From assembly GCA_016717145.1 (NCBI GenBank), contig JADKGD010000015.1, positions 62,001 to 126,000 on the forward strand: DNA of 64,000 nt, in the 5' to 3' direction. A program made the position numbers and the translations under genes. The stretch comes from Saprospiraceae bacterium (GTDB lineage: Bacteria; Bacteroidota; Bacteroidia; Chitinophagales; Saprospiraceae). Below, piece by piece: positions 46,077 to 56,211 of the stretch; within the stretch, counting starts at the first letter, position 1, and each line of letters opens with the position of its first letter. The notes under the pieces were generated by a model. The model was not told the origin of the DNA and searched no databases. It was given only the letters and a program-made list of their open reading frames with translations.

Positions 46077-47471
46077 TTATTTCTTCCATGGAAGATTATT
46101 TACTGATCTACCTATTTCAGTACCATATCTCATACCTTCATCTGCATCCATTCTGAAGTGTACACCAAGCGGAACTCTAGACCATGCATTTTCCATAGCC
46201 ATTTCCTGAAAACTACCAAAAGTTCTAGGATATCCTGTAAACTCAGTTCTGTTTTTATGACAATTATCAGTCATACCATAATCATCACCAAATACACTTT
46301 CCAGTGCTTTAGCTGCTGCTGCCCCAAAAGTAGCATGTCCTGATGGATATGCAGGGAAAGAAGGGGAAATACCCTGATCACCCGATATAGGATTATATAA
46401 ATTAGGTTCCCATGTAGGATCTATTAGTCTTTTAATGTATGATTCCGGTCTCTCTAAATTATAATAATACTTTGAATTCCAGCAACCAATAGCCGCATCA
46501 TGAAGTGCAATGCCAACTTTAGCATTTGCTACTAATGCATGTTCAAGATTAGCATCATCTTTCACGTATACCTGATTTGCTATCGCTATCCATCTAGATG
46601 GTGGACTAAAAGTAAGACCTAACAAATCGTCACTCCAAAATTCGCCAATCCATTCAGTCTGATAAGACAATTCAGCTGTATTTTGTGCCATAACTTCTAC
46701 TGCCTGATTATAAATTGCACTGCCCTCAGCTTCGCTAAATTTACCAACATAGTCTGTATAAGGTCTGCACACTTTAAGGTCCTCCTTTATAGCCAAAGTC
46801 TTGCCTTTGCCCCAGAAAGGAAACATGCCTTTGCCCGGTCCGGGAACGGTAGCCACCCAATCGCCAGGTTTTTTATATTTATCTTCCCAGCTATAATTAC
46901 CAAATGGGTCTTTGTAACCATCAAATGTCGTAGGATCTGATTTCATCCATTCCCACACTACTGTTGCTACTGCTTCACCATGATTTTGAGATCTGTTGAA
47001 TATTTCCTCACCTGCTTCATCCTTAAATAAAGCCTCATTTTTATCTGCCAACACCTTTATCTTACCATATAATGTCGGATCGACCTCAGGAAAAAGTCTG
47101 GTGTACATGTAGTTATTTACTGCATTTATTACTGTAGGCCAGTGGTATTCCTGATTTTCAAACGCTGCTGGTATTTTTAAACCTGAATAGAGATTTGAGA
47201 GAGATGCATATTCAGGCATTCCTGTGATGCAAGCTTCATAGTTTGCCAGTCCCACATATCCGAGTGCATTAGCAACCGGACCTGGTCTGTAACCTGCAGC
47301 ATGTCTTTCAATTTCTAAAAACAAATCATTCCATTCGTAAATGATTTTATAATTGTATTGATTTACTGTTTTAACAGGCGTAACTGATGTATCAACGATA
47401 TCTTTCTTACATGATGAAAGAAACAAACTCAAAAAGAGTAAAATAAAACCGAATTTAAAAATATTTCTCAT
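46077..47471 (-). CDS. Vanadium-dependent haloperoxidase / PAP2-family lipoprotein
   Basis: About 464 residues from the ATG at 47471 (MRNIFKFGFILLFL), preferred because it gives a lipoprotein signal with lipobox FLSSCKK; an upstream start at 47528 adds 19 residues before it. The C-terminal half has the vanadate/phosphate site of the PAP2/haloperoxidase superfamily: FPAYPSGHATFGAAAAKALE (Ser-Gly-His about residues 374-376) and RVPLGVHFRMDADEGM (Arg-x5-His-x4-Asp pattern). These enzymes oxidise halides with peroxide or act as acid phosphatases, and activity cannot be told from sequence. It would be anchored in a membrane facing the periplasm. Terminated by the strong hairpin at 46024. Confidence 0.85.
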   Translation of the reverse strand: MRNIFKFGFILLFLSLFLSSCKKDIVDTSVTPVKTVNQYNYKIIYEWNDLFLEIERHAAGYRPGPVANALGYVGLANYEACITGMPEYASLSNLYSGLKIPAAFENQEYHWPTVINAVNNYMYTRLFPEVDPTLYGKIKVLADKNEALFKDEAGEEIFNRSQNHGEAVATVVWEWMKSDPTTFDGYKDPFGNYSWEDKYKKPGDWVATVPGPGKGMFPFWGKGKTLAIKEDLKVCRPYTDYVGKFSEAEGSAIYNQAVEVMAQNTAELSYQTEWIGEFWSDDLLGLTFSPPSRWIAIANQVYVKDDANLEHALVANAKVGIALHDAAIGCWNSKYYYNLERPESYIKRLIDPTWEPNLYNPISGDQGISPSFPAYPSGHATFGAAAAKALESVFGDDYGMTDNCHKNRTEFTGYPRTFGSFQEMAMENAWSRVPLGVHFRMDADEGMRYGTEIGRSVNNLPWKK

Positions 47472-47784
47472 TGGGTTAAGGATTTTGAATAAAAAATCGA
47501 AATGTCTGAATATATAAAAACGCCTCAAAAGTAAACAAAATAAATACTAATTGGTAATAGCTTGCTTAAAATTTATGTGTCGTTTTTGTTAATATTTTTA
47601 CAACTTACATAATCTATTTTTAATGACTTGGATATATATTCCGGAATTTGTTATATGATTATAAAAAATCATGCCTAAAATAAAATATTTACAATTTAAT
47701 TTATAGAATTGTAAACTTTTTTACAAATTTAAACCCATTTTTTTTATTTTAACCTCCTCAAAAAATAATGTCTTTAGGAATATG

Positions 47785-47792
47785 TATCTTTG
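47785..47792 (+). promoter_or_regulatory. argS promoter -7 element
   Basis: TATCTTTG fits TAnnTTTG exactly, 24 bases before the argS ATG, giving a short leader of about 18 bases. The -33 region is poor. The sequence around it (CTTTGCGCC) matches that of the pyrG promoter. Confidence 0.5.
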
Positions 47793-47816
47793 CGCCTCTA
47801 AGTAAAAAGTGGATAT

Positions 47817-49661
47817 ATGGTTTATTTGAATGGAATAAGGGAGAAGTTTTTGTCTGCTGTATTCATTTCATACGGTATTAAATTAGATCCGAATGTCGTA
47901 TTAATAAATGAAACGCGCAAAGAATTTGTTGGTGATTACACTATCGTTATTTTCCCACTTGTAAAGTTATTACAAAAATCTCCTGAACAAATCGGACAAG
48001 TTTTGGGTGATTGGCTTGTGAATAATGAAACTAAGATTACAGGTCATAACACCATAAAAGGCTTTTTAAATATATCATTGTCTGATATTTTCTGGACAGA
48101 TATACTAACTGAGATATCAGACACAAAAAACTTTGGATATTCACCATTAAATGGCAAAAAAGTGTTAGTAGAATTCGCTTCTCCCAATACTAACAAACCA
48201 TTACATCTTGGTCATATCCGAAACATTTTATTGGGTTGGTCATGCAGCAAAATTCTGAAAGCAAACGGATATACTGTTTTAAATACTCAAGTCATCAATG
48301 ACCGTGGTATTGCAGTATGCAAAAGTATGTTGGCCTGGAAAAAATTTGCACATGGGGAAACACCCGAATCTACTGGTATAAAGGGAGATCATTTCGTCGG
48401 TAAATATTATGTCCGTTTTGAGACTGAGTTTGTAGCCGAATATGATAATTTTCAAAGTACGAAAATAGGTATTACACTTTACGAGGCCCAAAAAAAAGAT
48501 GGCCAGACCATACATGAATTTTTTAAAGAATATAAAAATACTTATTTTAATACCTATAGCATCCTTGGCGCAGAAGCAAAAAAAATGCTTTTGGATTGGG
48601 AAGCTAAAGACCCTGAAATCATAAGTCTATGGAGAAAAATGAATGACTGGGTGTATGCCGGATTTAATGTGACTTATGAAAAATTAGGTGTTTCATTTGA
48701 TGCCTTGTATTATGAATCTGATACATATTTGCTTGGAAAAAAAGCCATTGATGTTGGCCTTGACAAAGGAATCTTCTACAAAGAACCAGATGGCAGTGTT
48801 TGGATAGATATGGAAGATGTAGGCATGGACAAAAAACTTGTCATGCGCAGTGACGGTACTTCCGTCTATATAACACAGGATATTGGTACTGCTCAACAAC
48901 GGTATGCTGACCTTGGTATTGACAGCATGGTATATACAGTAGCAGATGAACAGGACTATCATTTTAAAGTATTATTTGAAATCCTGAAACGCCTAGGAGA
49001 ACCTTATGCCAACGATTTACATCATTTGTCATATGGCATGATAGACCTTCCTACCGGCAAAATGAAATCAAGGGAAGGAACAGTAGTTGATGCAGATGAT
49101 CTGATAGCTGAAGTCATCGAAGAAGCCAGAAACATGTCTTCAGAAAGAGGAGAGATTACCGCTTTGCCGGTGTCAGAACAGGAAGATATATTGCGAAAAA
49201 TAGGAATGGCTGCACTCAAATTTTTTATTATAAAAGTCCAGCCAAAAAAGAGGATGATCTTCGATCCAAAGGAATCAGTCGATATGCAAGGTCAGACCGG
49301 TCCATACATTCAAAATGCATATGTGCGTATTCAATCTATTTTGCGCAAAGCAGGAAGTGATTACAAACCTTCCACATTTACGCAAGGATGCATTAATGAA
49401 CACGAAAAAACTTTAGTCATGCACGTTATGAATTTTCCTGATATCGTGAAGGAAGCAGGAAAAAATTATGACCCTTCGGCACTTGCAAACTATACTTACG
49501 CGATTGCAAAGGACTTCCATAGATTTTATCATGAAGTACGCATACTCAATGCTGAGACCGAAGACGCTAAATCTTTTAGAATTGGTCTTTGTAAGTTGGT
49601 GGGAGATGTTTTGCTACAAGCTTTTGATTTATTGGGAATAGAAATGCCTGAAAGAATGTGA
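47817..49661 (+). CDS. argS: Arginyl-tRNA synthetase
   Basis: Class I aminoacyl-tRNA synthetase charging tRNA-Arg. The 614-residue length fits a bacterial ArgS. The HIGH motif is HLGH in ASPNTNKPLHLGHIRNILLG (about residues 125-145), followed by NTQVINDRGIAVCKSMLAW. The KMSKS counterpart is MKSREGTVVDADDLI (about residues 417-431). The C-terminal DALR anticodon domain ends in LLQAFDLLGIEMPERM. An N-terminal additional domain of about 95 residues is also normal. Followed by glnS in the same direction, 73 bases later. Confidence 0.96.
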   Translation: MVYLNGIREKFLSAVFISYGIKLDPNVVLINETRKEFVGDYTIVIFPLVKLLQKSPEQIGQVLGDWLVNNETKITGHNTIKGFLNISLSDIFWTDILTEISDTKNFGYSPLNGKKVLVEFASPNTNKPLHLGHIRNILLGWSCSKILKANGYTVLNTQVINDRGIAVCKSMLAWKKFAHGETPESTGIKGDHFVGKYYVRFETEFVAEYDNFQSTKIGITLYEAQKKDGQTIHEFFKEYKNTYFNTYSILGAEAKKMLLDWEAKDPEIISLWRKMNDWVYAGFNVTYEKLGVSFDALYYESDTYLLGKKAIDVGLDKGIFYKEPDGSVWIDMEDVGMDKKLVMRSDGTSVYITQDIGTAQQRYADLGIDSMVYTVADEQDYHFKVLFEILKRLGEPYANDLHHLSYGMIDLPTGKMKSREGTVVDADDLIAEVIEEARNMSSERGEITALPVSEQEDILRKIGMAALKFFIIKVQPKKRMIFDPKESVDMQGQTGPYIQNAYVRIQSILRKAGSDYKPSTFTQGCINEHEKTLVMHVMNFPDIVKEAGKNYDPSALANYTYAIAKDFHRFYHEVRILNAETEDAKSFRIGLCKLVGDVLLQAFDLLGIEMPERM

Positions 49662-49734
49662 TTTAATTACAATTTCTATTCCTAATACAACTTTACAACA
49701 CCCTAAAAACATATATCATTAATCATTTACTAAT

Positions 49735-51411
49735 ATGTCAGAAGAAAAAAGAGAATCACTAAATTTTATTGAGCAAATAATTGAAGATGACATCAGAAAC
49801 GGTGTAAATCATGGGAGAGTACTCACAAGATTCCCCCCGGAACCTAATGGTTATCTACACATAGGACATGCAAAAGCAATTTGTATAAATTTTGGTGTTG
49901 CGCAGAAATACGGTGGTAAAACAAATTTGAGATTTGATGATACTAACCCGGCTACAGAAGAGACTGAATATGTAGACAGCATAATAAATGACATCAAATG
50001 GTTAGGTTTTGAATGGAATGGCCCGGTATTATATACCTCAGATTATTTTGATCAATTGTACAGTTTTGCTATTAATCTGATACAAAAAGGACTTGCATAC
50101 GTAGACGATAGCACGCCTGATGAAATTGCAGCCATGAAAGGCACACCCGGCGTTGCAGGAAAAGACAGTGTTTATAAGTCCCGTTCCATAGATGAAAATC
50201 TTGATTTATTCCATCGTATGAAAAATGGTGAATTTGAAGATGGGTCAAGGGTATTGCGCGCCAACATTGATATGACTTCACCAAACATGCTCATGAGGGA
50301 TCCTATTATATATCGCATTAAAAAAGAACATCACCACAGGTCAGGTGACAAATGGTGTATTTATCCTATGTATGACTTTGCACATGGTCAGTCTGATTCC
50401 ATAGAAAATATCACTAATTCACTTTGCTCTCTGGAGTTTATTCATCACCGACCTGTCTATGATTGGTTTATCGAAAAATTGGGTATATTTCCTTCCAAAC
50501 AAACAGAGTTCGCCCGAATGAATGTGGAATATATGATTACGTCCAAAAGAAAATTGCTGAAGCTTGTTCAAGAAAATTTTGTATCAGGTTGGGACGACCC
50601 TCGCATGCCAACGATTTCAGGTATGAGACGTCGAGGCTTTCCTGCTGAGGCCATCCGAAATTTTTGCGATAAAGCCGGAGTGGCTAAAAGGGAGAATACC
50701 ATAGAGATTTCACTACTTGATGCCTGTGTACGGGAAGAACTAAACAAAACATCACTTAGAGCAATGGTCGTATTGGATCCGATAAAAGTTATCATTACAA
50801 ATTATCCAATAGGCAGATCAGAATTATTGATGGCAGAAAATAATCCTGAAGATGCCCATGCCGGTCATCGTGAGATGCAATTCGGTAGAGAGATATATAT
50901 CGAGCGCGAAGATTTTATGGAAGATGCACCACCAAAATACTTTAGAATGACGCCCGGAGCGGACGTCAGACTAAAAAATGCGTATATTTTACATTGTACA
51001 GGCGTCGAAAACGATGAAGAAGGGAATGTAAAAAACATTTTAGTTACTTACTATCCGAATAGTAAAAGTGGAGAAGACGTCTCAGGCATCAAACCAAAAG
51101 GTACACTTCATTGGGTAAATGCCGAGGATGCACTTCCGTGTGAAGTCAGAATGTATGATAAACTATTTACTGTACCCGATCCCACAATGGATGATGATAA
51201 AGATTTTCTTGAATTTTACAATCAAGATTCGCTTTTGACGCTACAAAACTCGTTAATGGAATCCAGTCTGAATAATTCAAAATCAGGTACGCAGTATCAA
51301 TTCATACGACATGGTTATTTCTGTACTGACCCTGATAGCACCCCAGGTAAGATGATATTCAATAAGACGGTAGGACTGAAGGACTCTTTTGTTAAGGAAG
51401 TAAAAAAATGA
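49735..51411 (+). CDS. glnS: Glutaminyl-tRNA synthetase
   Basis: GlnRS charges tRNA-Gln with glutamine directly; its presence indicates the organism can make Gln-tRNA without the amidotransferase route. The 558-residue protein has the class I HIGH motif in PPEPNGYLHIGHAKAI (about residues 34-49) and the KMSKS equivalent ITSKRKLLKLV (about residues 264-274). The C-terminal half is the beta-barrel anticodon-binding region ending in KTVGLKDSFVKEVKK. GluRS-specific features are absent. Its start codon follows a 73-base gap after argS, so the two are probably one transcript. Confidence 0.95.
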   Translation: MSEEKRESLNFIEQIIEDDIRNGVNHGRVLTRFPPEPNGYLHIGHAKAICINFGVAQKYGGKTNLRFDDTNPATEETEYVDSIINDIKWLGFEWNGPVLYTSDYFDQLYSFAINLIQKGLAYVDDSTPDEIAAMKGTPGVAGKDSVYKSRSIDENLDLFHRMKNGEFEDGSRVLRANIDMTSPNMLMRDPIIYRIKKEHHHRSGDKWCIYPMYDFAHGQSDSIENITNSLCSLEFIHHRPVYDWFIEKLGIFPSKQTEFARMNVEYMITSKRKLLKLVQENFVSGWDDPRMPTISGMRRRGFPAEAIRNFCDKAGVAKRENTIEISLLDACVREELNKTSLRAMVVLDPIKVIITNYPIGRSELLMAENNPEDAHAGHREMQFGREIYIEREDFMEDAPPKYFRMTPGADVRLKNAYILHCTGVENDEEGNVKNILVTYYPNSKSGEDVSGIKPKGTLHWVNAEDALPCEVRMYDKLFTVPDPTMDDDKDFLEFYNQDSLLTLQNSLMESSLNNSKSGTQYQFIRHGYFCTDPDSTPGKMIFNKTVGLKDSFVKEVKK

Positions 51412-51474
51412 TTTGTTAGGTGTATATTTTGATGTCCCATTAGAAATGGACAGGTCAATTTAATATAAAACAAC

Positions 51475-52320
51475 ATGCCGGTTAAATATTTCAGTATTAT
51501 TATAGCTTATTATAAAAACATCGACGCACTGGAATTGATTATCAGAGCATTGATTAAACAAAGTTATGCTAATTTTGAGATCATTATAGCTGAAGACAAT
51601 GTGGCATCCGAATTTACTTTTTTATGTAAAGTTCCTGTAAATCAAACTATTAAACATGTATATCAATCATCAGATGATGGTTTCCGAAAAAATAAAATAC
51701 TCAATAAAGCTTTAGATGTCAGTGCAGGAGATTGGGTAATTTTTATTGACGGTGATTGTATTCCTCAAAGACATTTTGTTTCTGCTTATAACAGACATCT
51801 GACAGATTTTAGATTATGTTTCGGTCGTCGTATCATGTTGAGTCAGAGTATAACAAAAAAATTGTATGCTGCCAAAGACCTAAGTCAACTCAATTTTTTA
51901 CAATTTTTATCATCGGGGTCAAAAAAATTAAAATACACTTTGTACATACCCCAATTGATACAGCAAAGAGATAAAGGTGTTTGGGGTCATAATTGGGGCA
52001 TTAAAAAAAGTCATCTTGTGGAAGTAAATGGTTTTGATGAAGACTATCAGACAGCCGGGGTTGGGGAAGATGTGGATATAGAATGGAGGCTAAAAAGTAT
52101 TGGGGTCAAACTATTTTCCATTAGATATGCTGCCATCCAATACCATCTTTATCACACAGAAAACTATTCCATTGTGGATGTGCAGACAGGAATGGCACAA
52201 TTGACCTTAAAACAACAGAAAAATCAATTTTGGGCACAAAATGGACTGGTAAAAAAATTAATCCAAAATAAATGTTTCGACTCTAAAATCACTTTCGGAA
52301 TAAGCATTAACTTTATGTGA
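51475..52320 (+). CDS. Glycosyltransferase family 2, with GT7C-like end
   Basis: A 281-residue cytoplasmic GT2 enzyme. The GT-A start FSIIIAYYKNIDALELIIRA and the DxD-type motif FIDGDCIPQRHF bind the nucleotide sugar. NGFDEDYQTAGVGEDVDIEW matches the galactosyltransferase-type (GT7 C-terminal) ED box. Sugar and acceptor unknown. The next gene is another GT2 whose start overlaps or directly follows its stop codon, so both probably build one glycan. Confidence 0.85.
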   Translation: MPVKYFSIIIAYYKNIDALELIIRALIKQSYANFEIIIAEDNVASEFTFLCKVPVNQTIKHVYQSSDDGFRKNKILNKALDVSAGDWVIFIDGDCIPQRHFVSAYNRHLTDFRLCFGRRIMLSQSITKKLYAAKDLSQLNFLQFLSSGSKKLKYTLYIPQLIQQRDKGVWGHNWGIKKSHLVEVNGFDEDYQTAGVGEDVDIEWRLKSIGVKLFSIRYAAIQYHLYHTENYSIVDVQTGMAQLTLKQQKNQFWAQNGLVKKLIQNKCFDSKITFGISINFM

Positions 52321-52322
52321 TT

Positions 52323-53222
52323 ATGACCTACGATCATCCTATTTCAATACATGCCGGGAAACGATTTCCTGATTCAAAATTTTCAATTCTTATTCCTACG
52401 TGGAATAATTTGGAGATGCTGAAGATTTGTGTCTCCAGTATACTTAAAAATTCCTCTTTTTCTCACGAAATAATCATACATGTTAACGAAGGCATAGATG
52501 GGACATGGGACTGGGTAAAGGAAAATGGTTATTCTTATACACATAGTACACAAAATGTAGGTGTTTGTTATGCCATGAATGCCATGGCCAAATTGGCGAC
52601 AACAGATTATATATTATATATAAATGATGACATGTATGTCTGTCCGGCATGGGATGTCTTTTTGAATGACGCCATTAAAGAAGCGGGCAATCCATATTTT
52701 TATTTTTCCGCCACTATGATCGAACCATTTGGAAATAAAAATAAATGTGCCATTACACCATTTAATTTTGGTATTTCACCTGAAACATTTAAGGAAGCCG
52801 CCTTGCTTGAGTTTATTAAGACCGTAGAAAAAGGAGACTGGTATGGTGCAACCTGGCCTCCATCCATTGTGCATCGCAAGCTTTGGGATGAAGTGGGAGG
52901 CTATAGTGTTGCCTTTTCACCAGGTTTTGGTTCTGACCCGGATTTTAGTATGAAGTTGTGGCAGGCTGGGGTCAGGAACTTTAAAGGCCTCGGAAAAAGT
53001 TTAGTATATCATTTTCAATCCAAAAGTACGGATAGGGTCACACCAAATAATGGACGCCTCCAGTTTGCTCAAAAATGGGGACTTCCGGCAAGTTATTTTT
53101 ACAAAGAGGTATTAAAACTTGGCAATCAAACGGATGGGACAGTGCTCAAAATGCCGAAAAACACCTCATATCTTCTTGCAAAACTGAGGGCAATCTGGAT
53201 AAAATGGTATGAAGGTATGTGA
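52323..53222 (+). CDS. Glycosyltransferase family 2
   Basis: About 299 residues. ATG at 52323 is preferred; a GTG at 52317 in the same frame is also possible and would overlap the previous gene. GT-A fold signatures are FSILIPTWNNLEMLKICVSS, HVNEGIDGTWDW and the DxD-like motif YINDDMYVCP. A later GFGSDPDFSMKLWQAG resembles the acceptor/metal region of rhamnosyl- or galactosyltransferases. No membrane segment. It ends 73 bases before the convergent Lrp gene. Donor unknown. Confidence 0.85.
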   Translation: MTYDHPISIHAGKRFPDSKFSILIPTWNNLEMLKICVSSILKNSSFSHEIIIHVNEGIDGTWDWVKENGYSYTHSTQNVGVCYAMNAMAKLATTDYILYINDDMYVCPAWDVFLNDAIKEAGNPYFYFSATMIEPFGNKNKCAITPFNFGISPETFKEAALLEFIKTVEKGDWYGATWPPSIVHRKLWDEVGGYSVAFSPGFGSDPDFSMKLWQAGVRNFKGLGKSLVYHFQSKSTDRVTPNNGRLQFAQKWGLPASYFYKEVLKLGNQTDGTVLKMPKNTSYLLAKLRAIWIKWYEGM

Positions 53223-53295
53223 CATTTATAAATTTACTTTATCTCTGGTCAATAACTTAACAGTTCATTTATTTTCAAATTATCAGTATTGTTGT

Positions 53296-53778
53296 TCAAT
53301 CCACTTTTGCCAATATCAATTGTCTGTTGATGGCTTCTTCCAGAGAAATAAACGTTTCTGTACGTTGGATGCCTTTGATGGCCTGAAGTTTTTTGGAAAG
53401 TACTTCTCTTAAATGATCAGTATCGCGACAGACTATTTTTGCAAATATTGAATAATTACCAGTGGTATAGTGTGCATCTACAACTTCAGGAATCTTATTC
53501 ATTTCAGTTTTGACACTGTCATACATGTGTGATTTCTCCAGATAAATTCCCAGGAATGCACAAATGTCATAACCCAACAGAGCATAATCAAGATCCGCCC
53601 TGATGCCTTTTATTATTTTGGCCTCTGTTAGTTTTTTTATCCGAACGTGAACAGTACCTGCAGATACAAAAAGTTTTTTGCCGATTTCGGCATAAGACAT
53701 CTTGGCATCAGTTGCCAGAATTGACAGAATTTTTGAATCGACATCATCTAATTCTATACGTTTAATATTAGTTATCAT
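53296..53778 (-). CDS. Lrp/AsnC-family transcriptional regulator
   Basis: A 160-residue regulator. The N-terminal winged helix (about residues 8-65) has LDDVDSKILSILATDAKMSY, then AEIGKKLFVSAGTVHVRIKK, typical of AsnC. The C-terminal RAM ligand-binding domain includes VDAHYTTGNYSIFAKIVCRD. Such proteins respond to amino acids. No obvious target gene is next to it, and it faces the S41 protease gene divergently across 256 bases. Confidence 0.92.
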   Translation of the reverse strand: MITNIKRIELDDVDSKILSILATDAKMSYAEIGKKLFVSAGTVHVRIKKLTEAKIIKGIRADLDYALLGYDICAFLGIYLEKSHMYDSVKTEMNKIPEVVDAHYTTGNYSIFAKIVCRDTDHLREVLSKKLQAIKGIQRTETFISLEEAINRQLILAKVD

Positions 53779-54034
53779 ATCACATTTTGGTGCAAATATC
53801 CAAAATCATTTAACATTTATACCATTTTATAAAACAATATATACTACTCATACAGGTGAAAACTTAAATAAAACAGTTTTATTGAACATAAATTAGTCAA
53901 CAATAAATGAAATTATATACTTTGGCAGGAAATTAGCAGGTAGCTTTGTAGGCCATAGCATAAAACCGTTTGAATAACGATATATATTGATGGTTAAAAA
54001 TAATTAATGATTCCTCATTTTAATTTGTATTTCA

Positions 54035-55699
54035 TTGGACTCGCAAAAAAAAGATAATTATAAAGTACTCCAGCCATTATTATTGTCAGCAAGTATGGCG
54101 ATAGGCATTATGGCTGGGTTTAAAATGAATGATAACCCTGAAGTTGATCTGATAAAAAACTTAGATTACCCCACAGATCAGGCACATATGGTAGGGAGGA
54201 TAGAAGAGGTACTTCGCTTTGTGGAGAACAAATACGTGGATAAAATTAATAACAATGATTTGGTAGAAGAAGCACTAATGGCAGTGTTTAATAAATTGGA
54301 CCCCCATTCTGTTTACCTCTCTCCAAACGATGTGACTGAAGTAGCCGACCAAATGAATGGTTCCTTTAACGGTATAGGTATCGAAAATTTTATCATCGAC
54401 GATACCGTAAACATATATGATGTCATCAAAGAAAGTCCAGCAGAAAAAAGCGGATTAAAAGCTTTTGATAAAATTATTGCTATCAATGATTCGATTGTTG
54501 CCGGACAGGGTATGGATTTTTCTGATATCAGGGCTATGTTGCGAAAAGAGAAAGGAGAAAATGTAAAAGTCCGGATATTACGCCACAAAACCCAAACTAC
54601 GTTCAACATAGCTGTCAATGAGGTTCCTGTTCCCACAGTATCGTCCTATTTAATACCAGAATTTCAAACTGCCTGCATTAAAATTGATCGGTTCGGTTCC
54701 AAAACATATAAGGAATTTATGGTGGAAGTAGAAAAATACTTTTTGGAAGTCACAAAAAAACCGGATACACCTACTAAAGCAAAACATCTAATTCTGGACC
54801 TCCGTGACAATCCGGGCGGATACCTACCAGAGGCTACTAATATCTTATGTCAGCTATTTGAGGAAAAAGAGAAACTTTTGGTGTATACAGAGGGTAGAAA
54901 CAATAAAAAAAATGAATATAAAAGTGTAGGTAAATGTTTTTTTGCCATTGATCAGATCGTGGTCTTAATAGATGAAAATTCCGCCTCAGCCAGTGAGATA
55001 GTTGCCGGAGCCATTCAGGATTGGGACCGAGGTTTTGTCATAGGCCGGAGATCATTTGGCAAAGGTCTGGTGCAGGAACAATATGACCTGAATAATGGAG
55101 GGGCCATAAGACTGACCGTAGCCAGATATTTTACACCTTCAGGCAGATCGATCCAACGGGAATACGAGAATAGACAGGGTTATGAAGAAGATTTCAGCAA
55201 ACGTCACAAAAATGGAGACTTATTCAATAGGGATAGTACAATCATTAAAAAAGACAGTTTAAAATATTATACGTTATTATTAAAACGACCTGTATTGGCA
55301 TCGGGAGGTATTACCCCTGATCTGTTTATACCCATGGATTCCTTTTATAAAAATGAAGATTTTTTGAGAATAAAGTCATTATTACCTGAGTTTACGTACA
55401 GATATGTGTCACGTAACAAAAAACTATTCCCCATAGATATAACATCATTTTCAACCTGGAAGATTCCTCAGGTATTTTATTCAGATTTTAAGTCTTTCAT
55501 AGCCAAAGAAGAAAAAAGCATACTTGTCACTGAGACTGATCTAGCCAAATTAGAAAAAGAGGTAAAATATCAGGTAATAAGATTATTGTATGGCAAATCA
55601 ATTGCTGATTCTACAGAAAGTAAACACGATGCTTTTATTACATTGGCCAGCAAACTAATAAGAGACAAAAGTTCTCTTAAGAATTTCAAATCTAAATAA
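54035..55699 (+). CDS. S41 C-terminal processing peptidase (Ctp)
   Basis: A 554-residue serine protease that cleaves proteins at their C-termini or degrades mis-assembled periplasmic proteins. Residues 10-27 are a short hydrophobic N-terminus (LLLSASMAIGIMAGF) serving as signal or anchor. The PDZ domain (about 110-190) contains FNGIGIENFIIDD and VIKESPAEKSGLKAFDKI. The S41 core has the Ser in SASASE (residues about 316-321) and the catalytic Lys in FGKGLVQ (about 343). The start is a TTG; no ATG fits in frame, so an ATG to TTG change or error is possible. It precedes the T9SS protein by 500 bases; a link to secretion is possible but not shown. Confidence 0.92.
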   Translation: MDSQKKDNYKVLQPLLLSASMAIGIMAGFKMNDNPEVDLIKNLDYPTDQAHMVGRIEEVLRFVENKYVDKINNNDLVEEALMAVFNKLDPHSVYLSPNDVTEVADQMNGSFNGIGIENFIIDDTVNIYDVIKESPAEKSGLKAFDKIIAINDSIVAGQGMDFSDIRAMLRKEKGENVKVRILRHKTQTTFNIAVNEVPVPTVSSYLIPEFQTACIKIDRFGSKTYKEFMVEVEKYFLEVTKKPDTPTKAKHLILDLRDNPGGYLPEATNILCQLFEEKEKLLVYTEGRNNKKNEYKSVGKCFFAIDQIVVLIDENSASASEIVAGAIQDWDRGFVIGRRSFGKGLVQEQYDLNNGGAIRLTVARYFTPSGRSIQREYENRQGYEEDFSKRHKNGDLFNRDSTIIKKDSLKYYTLLLKRPVLASGGITPDLFIPMDSFYKNEDFLRIKSLLPEFTYRYVSRNKKLFPIDITSFSTWKIPQVFYSDFKSFIAKEEKSILVTETDLAKLEKEVKYQVIRLLYGKSIADSTESKHDAFITLASKLIRDKSSLKNFKSK

Positions 55700-56211
55700 T
55701 AACCGGGCCGTATTTTGACAATATGTCCAAAATACAACTTTAATTTCGAACGAGTTATATTATAAAACATATAACATATTATCGTATATTGTAAATTATT
55801 GATAAATTGTATTTTATAATTTACAAAAATAATTATGTGTTAATATGCACTATAAAAGCACTATACATATTAAAAAATAAAATTATAAAAAAAATACTAT
55901 AAATCATTACATTACATATTAAATATATTTTACATTTGTGTCGTAATACGCTTCATCCGCGTTTGCAGAACCTTTCAGGAGTTATTCCAACCGAATAATA
56001 GTAGTGCCCAATTACAGTATTCAGTGACTTAATATAGAAAGTCATATTTGGATTATGTTTTTTGATCCGGTTTATAAAAGAACTGGTCTTGTTTTATGTA
56101 ATAAAACAAATAGTAAAGGATATTTTAACATTTACATAAGCTCTTGCACAAAGCGGTTTTTGTGTACAGCATAACAAATTTTTATTTTACTTAAACTCAA
56201 AATTGGATCTC
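55700..56211 (+). other. Long leader region of the T9SS cohesin/dockerin protein
   Basis: About 500 bases with no gene. A hairpin (GTATTTTG/CAAAATAC with an inner ACA/TGT, 55710-55735) follows the protease gene and is a possible weak terminator. TACATTTG at 55931-55938 fits the -7 consensus and would give a leader of about 265 bases. Within it, TTGTTTTAT-GTA-ATAAAACAA (56089-56109) forms a perfect 9-bp hairpin, and CACAAA/TTTGTG a smaller one near 56145. This may be a structured regulatory leader, though no known riboswitch was recognised. Confidence 0.5.
55931..55938 (+). promoter_or_regulatory. Candidate -7 element of the T9SS cohesin/dockerin gene
   Basis: TACATTTG, an exact TAnnTTTG match, 274 bases upstream of the preferred ATG (56212). 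No clear -33 element is present. Confidence 0.35.

Noticed and set aside
53209..53412. Small frame after the second GT2 gene
   Set aside because: It overlaps the Lrp gene on the other strand and has no leader or family features.
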